Assembly (NCBI GenBank): GCA_026991005.1
Contig: JALXCH010000313.1
Coordinates: forward strand, 1-5,818
Length of the DNA: 5,818 bases
Source: Calditrichia bacterium
GTDB taxonomy: Bacteria > Calditrichota > Calditrichia > RBG-13-44-9
Reading direction: 5' to 3'
Positions 1-4,201 of this stretch are shown here, piece after piece. The translations under genes and the position numbers were made by a program. The notes beneath the pieces were generated by a model. It saw only the letters and a list, made by a program, of their open reading frames with translations, was not told the DNA's origin and searched no databases. Within the stretch, counting starts at the first letter, position 1. Every line of letters starts with the position of its first letter.

Positions 1-165
1 GAAGTATTCCCGCTGGAGGGGATCCTCAAAATTCACATAGGATAAATCGGTGAAAAAATAACGGGCCAGGGTAGTTTTTCCCGATTGCCGGGGACCGGTA
101 ATGGTAATAGCTGGATATTCCCGTCTGCAAATTGCCAATTCGTTTTCAATATCCCGAGTAATCAT
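1..165 (-). CDS. AAA_14-type P-loop ATPase, N-terminal fragment (probable DUF4143 family)
   Basis: This is the first 55 codons of a gene that leaves the window at base 1. The protein begins MITRDIENEL and contains a clear Walker A motif, GPRQSGKTTL, at about residues 24-33. It is followed by the strand/loop with YVNFEDP near residues 43-49, typical of AAA_14 ATPases that carry a C-terminal DUF4143 domain. Walker B, sensor and DUF4143 regions lie outside the window. The ATG at 163-165 is chosen because family members normally start 20-30 residues before Walker A. There is no good Shine-Dalgarno sequence before it, and a possible promoter lies so close that the message could be nearly leaderless. 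The biological role of the family is not settled. The complete relative at 778-1989 is on the same strand but 612 bp away, so the two are probably separate transcription units. Confidence 0.85.
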   Translation of the reverse strand, partial: MITRDIENELAICRREYPAITITGPRQSGKTTLARYFFTDLSYVNFEDPLQREYF

Positions 166-169
166 AGAG

Positions 170-200
170 CAAATATAATTTATGATATTTGGGATTGCAA
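170..200 (-). promoter_or_regulatory. Possible Bacteroidota-type promoter of the left-edge ATPase gene
   Basis: On the minus strand, TATATTTG (bases 177 down to 170) fits the TAnnTTTG -7 element. A TTG at 200-198 lies exactly 20 nt upstream, where the -33 element is expected. The predicted start of transcription would fall at or next to the ATG at 165, giving a very short or absent leader. The TTG lies in the loop of the inverted repeat at 183-213. This is pattern matching only, and AT-rich spacers produce such hits by chance. Confidence 0.3.
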
Positions 201-213
201 CTCCCAAATATCA
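183..213. repeat. Perfect 12-bp inverted repeat with 7-nt centre
   Basis: TGATATTTGGGA (183-194) and TCCCAAATATCA (202-213) are exact reverse complements around the 7-nt centre TTGCAAC. The repeat lies 18 bp upstream of the ATPase start at 165 and overlaps the possible promoter. It could be an operator for a dimeric regulator or an mRNA hairpin. It is not followed by a T run on either strand, so an intrinsic terminator is unlikely. Confidence 0.7.
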
Positions 214-301
214 GATAATTTGTTGGTACCGGGTTTTCTGGTTTGGGTTTTGTATCAGAATACCTGCTTCGATATGAATAGTCACGAGATATTTTATTTC
301 C

Positions 302-351
302 TTTTAACCGCAACGTTCGCCAGGAATGCGCTAAGTTCGCAAAAAAAAGCG
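302..351 (+). repeat. Degenerate CGCA/TTCGC-rich intergenic repeat (copy A)
   Basis: The segment opens with TTTTAACCGCA and continues with spaced TTCGC, TGCGC and TTCGC blocks before an A run. It resembles in style the widespread intergenic 'AACCGCA...CGCAAAG' sequences of many environmental bacteria. It shares the AACCGCA opening with the minus strand of the copies at 496-526 and 2170-2200, but the rest is only loosely similar. It lies in inverted orientation to the copy at 496-526, so the two face each other across about 150 bp. Confidence 0.4.
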
Positions 352-495
352 TTATTTAATCCCAAAAAGGAATTTTCACAAAATACCAAAGAAAAATGTT
401 GCAAACTTTGAATTTTCTTTTACGCAGCATCTCTGCAGTATAACATTAAGAAATTTGTAACGATTCTGAAAAACCACGCCCCAGTTGTTGTTTTT

Positions 496-526
496 TCGTT
501 GCGCTCGCAGCGGCCGCTGCGGTTTA
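496..526 (-). repeat. 31-nt dispersed repeat, copy B
   Basis: This 31-nt segment matches 2170-2200 at 28 of 31 positions in the same orientation. All three differences are C here against T in the other copy (offsets 9, 13 and 20). It contains a perfect 16-bp palindrome, CGCAGCGGCCGCTGCG, at 506-521. Read on the minus strand it begins TAAACCGCA, like copy A. It is non-coding and of unknown function: a REP-like element or a remnant of a small mobile sequence. Confidence 0.65.
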
Positions 527-777
527 TCGAATTTCACAATCCAAATATTTTCACATAACCGAATGTCCATGTGAATATTCGTAAGAACCTTTTTGGAGCA
601 TCCCAATCCTAAATAGCTCCCTTTCCGCAGGAACAATTGAAAAAAGAGATTAATTTAACAGACAATATTAAGGGGGCAGCAAATTCAATCTGTTTTGCAC
701 AAGACACAAATGTTTTAGTGTAAGAATTATTGTCCAAAATTGCCAACCTTTATTTATGGGGAGCAAAAAAGAAATTC

Positions 778-1989
778 TTAAAATTGAAATTCTTCATTCA
801 GTAAAAATTCAACAAGATTCATTTGTTTGATTCCCTCCCGATCGGGGAGAAAGTGTTTATCCAGGGAGAGAACATATTTGGGATAGTTGTCCTTAATTCT
901 GTGCAGGGGTTCAAATTCCCGTTGAACGGTCTCCTCGCTGGCCAGCAAATAAGCAACCTGCAAATAGGCTTTCTCCTGTTCCTTCTCAACAATAAAATCT
1001 ATTTCGGAATGGTTAAACTGTCCCACAAAAATCCGATAACCCCGTTTCTTTAATTCAATAAACACAATATTCTCCAGAAGCTGACTGATATTCCTCGCTC
1101 GATAACCCAGAAGAGCATGGCGCAGTCCGATATCCGCTACAAAATATTTTTCGCGCACCTCCAGCAGGCGTTTTCCTTTAATATCGTAACGCGGCACCCG
1201 GTAAATCATATGGGCATCCGTGAGGTAATTGATATAATTATACACCGTTTCGATATTGGTGCGACGATGTTCCTGCTTCAGAAAATCCACCACCCGTTTA
1301 GCGGAAAAAATCTGAGCAATATTATCAAAGATGAATTGAATGATTTTTTCCAGAAAAGCAGGATGACGAATGTTGTTGCGCTTGATAATATCCCGCAGGA
1401 TAATGGTGTCAAACACGGCATTCAAATACTCGTAAATGATGTGTTCTTCCCATTGTAAATGATGAATACCCGGCAAACCACCAAATTGAAGGAATTCATT
1501 GAACGTCTCTTCATCATGCCTCTCTTTCTGGCGAAAAAGCAGGAACTCCGAATAGGTGAGGGGAAACACGGGAATAGGAATATAGCGCCCCCCCAGAAGT
1601 GTGGCCAGCTCTCCGGAAAAAATCCGGGCATTGGAACCGGTGAGGTAAATATCAGCAATATTTTCTGAGTGCAGCGAAATCACAGCTTTTTCCCAGTGGT
1701 CGATTTCCTGCACCTCATCCACAAACAGGTAAAGCTTTTGTTTGATTTTCCGGTAAACACGGGTTACTTCCCGGTACAGATCATTAAACGTGGCAATATG
1801 CTGGAATTGCAGGGATTCTTTATTAATGTCGAGAATTCGTTGGGGAGCGATGCCGGATCTCCGCAGTTCTTCGATAAATAATTGAATCAGGGTGCTCTTC
1901 CCGGAACGGCGGAGACCGGTTATAATTTTAATTAGCGGTTTATCTTTCCACTGATACAGCCGTTCGACATATTTCTTTCTGTTATACAC
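778..1989 (-). CDS. AAA_14/DUF4143 family ATPase
   Basis: A complete 403-aa protein. Residues 20-135 form a P-loop ATPase domain with Walker A GLRRSGKST (25-33), Walker B LYLFVDEVQ (86-94), a sensor-like LTGSNA (116-121) and GELATLLGGR (126-135), whose Arg is family-typical. Residues about 190-370 form the DUF4143 domain, which ends in a PD-(D/E)XK-like fold: ENIVFIELKKRGY (306-318), EIDFIVE (329-335) and YLQVAYLLASEET (342-354). The usual catalytic Lys is absent from the QVA segment, as is common in this family. The protein is cytoplasmic, with no signal peptide or membrane span. The start is GTG (1989-1987), supported by AAAAGGAGAG at 1996-2005 with 8 nt between GGAG and GTG. Length is normal for the family. 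Such genes are often multicopy, their role is unresolved, and a link to mobile DNA or defence is only conjecture. No toxin or nuclease partner is adjacent. Confidence 0.95.
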   Translation of the reverse strand: MYNRKKYVERLYQWKDKPLIKIITGLRRSGKSTLIQLFIEELRRSGIAPQRILDINKESLQFQHIATFNDLYREVTRVYRKIKQKLYLFVDEVQEIDHWEKAVISLHSENIADIYLTGSNARIFSGELATLLGGRYIPIPVFPLTYSEFLLFRQKERHDEETFNEFLQFGGLPGIHHLQWEEHIIYEYLNAVFDTIILRDIIKRNNIRHPAFLEKIIQFIFDNIAQIFSAKRVVDFLKQEHRRTNIETVYNYINYLTDAHMIYRVPRYDIKGKRLLEVREKYFVADIGLRHALLGYRARNISQLLENIVFIELKKRGYRIFVGQFNHSEIDFIVEKEQEKAYLQVAYLLASEETVQREFEPLHRIKDNYPKYVLSLDKHFLPDREGIKQMNLVEFLLNEEFQF

Positions 1990-1995
1990 GAAACT

Positions 1996-2005
1996 CTCTC
2001 CTTTT
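1996..2005 (-). promoter_or_regulatory. Strong ribosome binding site deciding a GTG start
   Basis: Read on the minus strand this is AAAAGGAGAG, with the GGAG core 8 nt before the GTG at 1989. No upstream ATG competes with it, so it fixes the start of the 403-aa ATPase. Confidence 0.8.
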
Positions 2006-2020
2006 CTACAAAAAGTTTCT

Positions 2021-2049
2021 ATTGTATCGTAAATATAAAAGCTTTTCTA
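2021..2049 (-). promoter_or_regulatory. Possible sigma-70-like promoter of the 403-aa ATPase gene
   Basis: On the minus strand, TAGAAA (2049-2044, 4/6 to TTGACA) and TACAAT (2026-2021, 5/6 to TATAAT) are separated by 17 nt. Transcription would begin near 2014, leaving a leader of about 25 nt that contains the SD. The surroundings are AT-rich, so chance matches are likely. Confidence 0.35.
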
Positions 2050-2169
2050 ATCTTTTCCTAACCTTTTTTTCTGGAAAATCATTACTAAACTTGAGGAATT
2101 ATGAGCAGATTGTGTTTCGGGCTAATGCAGAATGGTGATGCTGCAAGGACACTGCGCACTGCGAAAAAA

Positions 2170-2200
2170 TCGTTGCGTTCGTAGCGGCTGCTGCGGTTTA
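2170..2200 (-). repeat. 31-nt dispersed repeat, copy C
   Basis: This is the second copy of the 31-nt repeat at 496-526 (28/31 identical). The differences break the palindromic core seen in the other copy. It lies in the 252-bp spacer between the ATPase promoter region and the 3' end of the outer-membrane pseudogene. Just before it is a short direct repeat, ACTGCGCACTGCG, at 2151-2163. Together the two copies bracket the 403-aa ATPase gene. Confidence 0.65.
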
Positions 2201-2241
2201 AAAACCTTCCGGGAATTCGCCCCTAATTAAAGGGCAGGAAC

Positions 2242-3053
2242 CTACCACACTCCCGCGCCAATCTCCACAATGAAGGCCAGACGGTTAATTTCCGGGAAGC
2301 CAAAATTGCGGATGCCCAGCCGGATTCCCCAGAATTCCGTGCCCAATTTCCGCATCGGACGCAATACGGTATGGGAAATATTAACCCGAATCTTAATTCC
2401 TGATTCGATTAAAAATTCCCATTTATTCACCGTTTTGCCGGGATGGGAGGCGTCCCAGGCACCGGTCACATGTTCTGTTCCCACCGTAAAATATCCATCA
2501 AGCCAGCGGGAGGCAGAAGGAGTAAAAAGCAGGGTGAACCCGAAATTCCGAAAATTATTGGTCAAATACAGGCGATGAACCGCCCAGCCACCGGTCATGG
2601 GTAATTCCACATTCTTGAAAATGAGTAGCGGCAATCCCAGGGACAATCCGTGGGTTCCGTCATACCGGTAGGACAACGAAAGCGAACCCAGGTAATTTTC
2701 TTCCAGCAGTATTCGGCCGATATCTTCCAGGGGGGACTCCAGCATAACCGGCTACACGGGTGTGCCTTTGTGAGCAATCAAACGTTCCAGTTTGGGATCA
2801 TCCGCCGCCCGTTCGCCGCGGGGAAAAGGGTGTAGAATGTACTCTGGTAAGAGTAACCCAGAGAGCAAGGGTGTCCGGAAGAATGGGAAAAAACTAATGC
2901 GCTCCGAATGTAGAGTGTCGTTTTTATGAATTGAATCCCGGCCTGAAACTTCATCTCGATTTTCACCGGGGTGAGGCGCATATCCATCCCTATGTGGTGG
3001 GCTATTTCATAGCTTTTTAGATGGCAGTGCTGTTCGAAATGCGCCTGGTTGGT
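2242..3053 (-). pseudogene. Decayed outer-membrane beta-barrel protein gene
   Basis: The 3' half is an open frame from 2751 to the stop at 2242. It encodes alternating hydrophobic/polar strands (LGSLSLSYRYDG, SLGLPLLIF, RNFGFTLLF, LGTEFWGIRLGIRNFG) and ends IVEIGAGVW, a C-terminal aromatic strand as in outer-membrane barrels. The same frame upstream is interrupted only by TAG at 2752-2754. Before that it reads EYILHPFPRGERAADDPKLERLIAHKGTPV (2844-2755 region). Further upstream the coding signal moves to another frame, which reads ...HLKSYEIAHHIGMDMRLTP and MKFQAGIQFIKTTLYIRS (3053 to about 2890). The two frames join if one T is restored in the six-T run at 2893-2888 (minus strand). A further fragment, SYLLTLLLLSEAVFQ, from a GTG at 3126 looks like a signal peptide and may be the original start, which would require one more shift near 3050 and give roughly 295 residues. 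The product family is not recognised. Sequencing or assembly error in the T run cannot be excluded. Confidence 0.7.
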
Positions 3054-3191
3054 TTAAATCTAACCTGGTAGTGAGCCTTTGAAATACTGCTTCGGATAAA
3101 AGTAGCAAAGTGAGAAGATAGGACACAAATGCATTGGGGGTTGACCCGGGTGCATATCAAACAGCTGAGCATTTTTCAATATATTTGAGCT

Positions 3192-3218
3192 AAAAAACCT
3201 GCAATTTCGGGTTTGCAG
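3192..3218 (-). terminator. Weak intrinsic-terminator-like hairpin
   Basis: On the minus strand, CTGCAA (3218-3213) pairs with TTGCAG (3204-3199) around an 8-nt loop, followed by G and a run of six T (3197-3192). The stem is only 6 bp. It would act on minus-strand transcription entering the pseudogene from the right, which is an odd place for a terminator. It may be coincidental. Confidence 0.25.
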
Positions 3219-3303
3219 TAAAAATAAGCAATTTTATTCAAAGTTTATTGGAATATAAACAGATGCTTACTAAATTTTAGCGCTTAAACTCAGGTTGTGA
3301 GTA

Positions 3304-3331
3304 TTTAGAAGCAGACGGGGTTTCGTATGAT
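3304..3331 (+). promoter_or_regulatory. Possible promoter of the secreted-protein gene
   Basis: TATGAT at 3326-3331 (5/6 to TATAAT) has TTTAGA at 3304-3309 (4/6 to TTGACA) upstream with a 16-nt spacer. The predicted transcript start leaves a leader of about 30 nt before the ATG at 3371. Support is weak. A second candidate -10, TATAAA at 3254-3259, has no matching -35. Confidence 0.25.
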
Positions 3332-3361
3332 ACTGCTCGGAATGCATTATCCCAAAATTCT

Positions 3362-3366
3362 GGAGG
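3362..3366 (+). promoter_or_regulatory. Ribosome binding site (GGAGG)
   Basis: A full GGAGG lies 4 nt before the ATG at 3371. The spacing is slightly short, but the match fixes the start of the 161-aa protein, whose signal peptide begins directly at that Met. Confidence 0.75.
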
Positions 3367-3370
3367 TTAA

Positions 3371-3856
3371 ATGACACGTTTTTTCATTTCCGGCTTATTC
3401 TTGGTTTTACTGGGATTCCAATTCTCGCTGTGGGCTTTTGGTAAAAAACCTCAGGAACCAACCATAAAAGAATTACACCAGGCTCCACTTCAGGTGGTAG
3501 TTGAAAGAATACCGCTGGTACTGGACACCTACCTCTGGCGCGATTTCATGCCCGGCGGTAAGCCCGAAGGCCGTGGTTTACAGGGCGTGATCCACCTGCA
3601 GAATCCCGAGGGAAATATTCTGCCGGAGGGGCTGGAAATCAGGCGGGTTTGGGTGCTTCGAGATGAAAAGGTGTGGAAAACCACTGCCCCAGAAATTAGT
3701 CCCGGGAGTACCCCCAAACGGCTGGAACGCATTATTCGCAACGGCCCCAGATGGCAGCCGGGAAGCGAAGTTACGGTTGTGGTGGAAATTCAAGATAAAG
3801 ACGGAAGCATCTATTTATTACGTGCCGAAAAGCAATTCATCCAGCGTACCATGTAA
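3371..3856 (+). CDS. Secreted protein of unknown function, 161 aa
   Basis: Residues 1-22 form a signal peptide: Thr-Arg after Met, then a hydrophobic core FFISGLFLVLLGFQFSLWAF. The mature protein is therefore expected outside the inner membrane. There is no Cys at the cleavage region, so it is not a lipoprotein. The mature part (about 138 residues) starts polar (GKKPQEPTIKELHQ) and then looks like an all-beta, Ig-like or immunity-style fold. Its strands are around QVVVERIPLVLDTYLWRDFM (41-60), GLQGVIHLQN (69-78), LEIRRVWVLRDEKVW (88-102), EVTVVVEIQDKDG (133-145) and SIYLLRAEKQFIQRT (146-160). The WRDFMPGG segment (56-63) is the most distinctive motif. I cannot name a family or function. The GGAGG SD supports the start. 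The gene appears monocistronic, since a hairpin and 345 bp separate it from the transporter gene. Confidence 0.85.
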   Translation: MTRFFISGLFLVLLGFQFSLWAFGKKPQEPTIKELHQAPLQVVVERIPLVLDTYLWRDFMPGGKPEGRGLQGVIHLQNPEGNILPEGLEIRRVWVLRDEKVWKTTAPEISPGSTPKRLERIIRNGPRWQPGSEVTVVVEIQDKDGSIYLLRAEKQFIQRTM

Positions 3857-3921
3857 ACAAATGCCGAACACAGAATTGCTCCAACACGCTGCATCTCGGA
3901 AAAACACTCCCGGAAAAATAA

Positions 3922-3970
3922 CAAATGGCAAATTCCAAAAAACATATCCCAAATGACAATGTCCAAATTT
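3922..3970 (+). repeat. A-rich tract with degenerate CAAAT/TCCAAA units
   Basis: CAAAT occurs at 3922, 3929, 3950 and 3964, interleaved with TTCCAAAA, CCCAAATGAC and GTCCAAATTT. This looks like the loosely repetitive 'caaatgacaaattccaaa' sequences common in intergenic DNA of environmental bacteria. No regular period is visible and the function is unknown. Confidence 0.45.
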
Positions 3971-3982
3971 CCATAAATGAAA

Positions 3983-4020
3983 GGGAAAACATGCATCAGG
4001 AAATGTGCTTTCCCCGCTTT
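3983..4020 (+). terminator. Probable intrinsic terminator after the secreted-protein gene
   Basis: GGGAAA (3983-3988) pairs with TTTCCC (4009-4014), and ACAT (3989-3992) pairs with ATGT (4003-4006). This gives a 10-bp stem with a 2-nt bulge (GC, 4007-4008) and a 10-nt loop, followed by CCGCTTTT. The T run is short. It is placed about 127 bp after the stop codon at 3856 and before the transporter leader. Confidence 0.4.
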
Positions 4021-4052
4021 TAAAAATTTTCCCACCTTCTCTTAATTTCTCT

Positions 4053-4073
4053 TCCTTCCCTCTCCGGGAAGGA
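4053..4073. repeat. 8-bp hairpin in pyrimidine-rich leader
   Basis: TCCTTCCC (4053-4060) and GGGAAGGA (4066-4073) are exact reverse complements around TCTCC. No T run follows on either strand, so it is not a typical terminator. It resembles the CCTCTCC...GGGAAGG type of small extragenic palindrome found scattered in many genomes. Confidence 0.5.
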
Positions 4074-4156
4074 GCCCTTCGCCATCCGGTTCTTTGTGGT
4101 TTCCCTTGCGTCCCGGGCACTTTGCATTTAATTTTTTGGAACTTACGTCGCAGGTA

Positions 4157-4189
4157 GTTGAGCAGACGCGATTCTGGGAATTACTCAAC
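4157..4189 (+). promoter_or_regulatory. Inverted repeat just before the transporter start
   Basis: GTTGAG (4157-4162) and CTCAAC (4184-4189) could form a 6-bp stem ending 2 nt before the weak SD-like GGGA at 4191-4194. A smaller ATTC/GAAT stem (4171-4181) lies in the loop. It might influence translation initiation or be an operator. No recognised riboswitch consensus is visible. Confidence 0.25.
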
Positions 4190-4201
4190 CGGGATGTGGA
4201 T

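Larger units (their letters stand above)
166..777. other. Gene-free spacer between two ATPase genes
   Basis: About 610 bp with no believable gene. Open frames at 85-411 (+) and 376-636 (-) have no family resemblance, run through repeats and lack ribosome binding sites. The spacer holds the 12-bp inverted repeat at 183-213, CGCA-rich degenerate repeats at 302-351 and 496-526, and an imperfect hairpin at 544-579 (AATATT..CACAT against ATGTGAATATT, 2-nt bulge). No clear terminator was found beyond the 778 stop codon of the ATPase gene. Confidence 0.6.
3054..3370. other. AT-rich spacer between pseudogene and secreted-protein gene
   Basis: No intact gene is seen. The part from 3054 to 3126 may hold the out-of-frame 5' end of the outer-membrane pseudogene on the minus strand. 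The remainder contains the hairpin at 3193-3218 and a weak plus-strand promoter near 3304-3331 for the gene at 3371. A TATATTTG at 3180-3187 matches a -7 type element but has no TTG at the proper distance upstream. Confidence 0.5.
3857..4201. other. Spacer and leader between secreted protein and transporter genes
   Basis: This 345-bp stretch has no convincing gene. Minus-strand open frames at 3811-4035, 3818-4120 and 4042-4494 show no family features and overlap coding DNA of the neighbours. It contains an A-rich tract with repeated CAAAT (3922-3970), a terminator-like hairpin (3983-4020), a pyrimidine-rich segment with an 8-bp hairpin (4053-4073) and a 6-bp inverted repeat close to the transporter start (4157-4189). 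The frame of the transporter remains open upstream to 4094. Confidence 0.5.

Noticed and set aside
85..411. Plus-strand 108-codon open frame
   Set aside because: It overlaps the ATPase gene on the other strand, crosses the inverted repeat and copy A, has no SD and no recognisable domain.
376..636. Minus-strand 86-codon open frame
   Set aside because: It runs through the 31-nt repeat and low-complexity spacer, and the composition is not protein-like. No ribosome binding site.
1117..1668. Plus-strand open frames opposite the 403-aa ATPase
   Set aside because: They are antisense to conserved ATPase/DUF4143 sequence and show no features of their own.
2270..2578. Plus-strand open frame over the outer-membrane pseudogene
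   Set aside because: Antisense to barrel-like coding sequence. The minus-strand reading has clear strand pattern and a C-terminal aromatic.
3529..3793. Minus-strand open frames opposite the secreted-protein gene
   Set aside because: Antisense shadows of a gene with a signal peptide and strong SD.
4053..4073. Hairpin as a terminator
   Set aside because: The 8-bp stem is good but no T run follows in either direction.
3857..4201. SAM, T-box or other methionine-related riboswitch before the transporter
   Set aside because: I looked for conserved cores and multi-helix arrangements and saw only short isolated hairpins.
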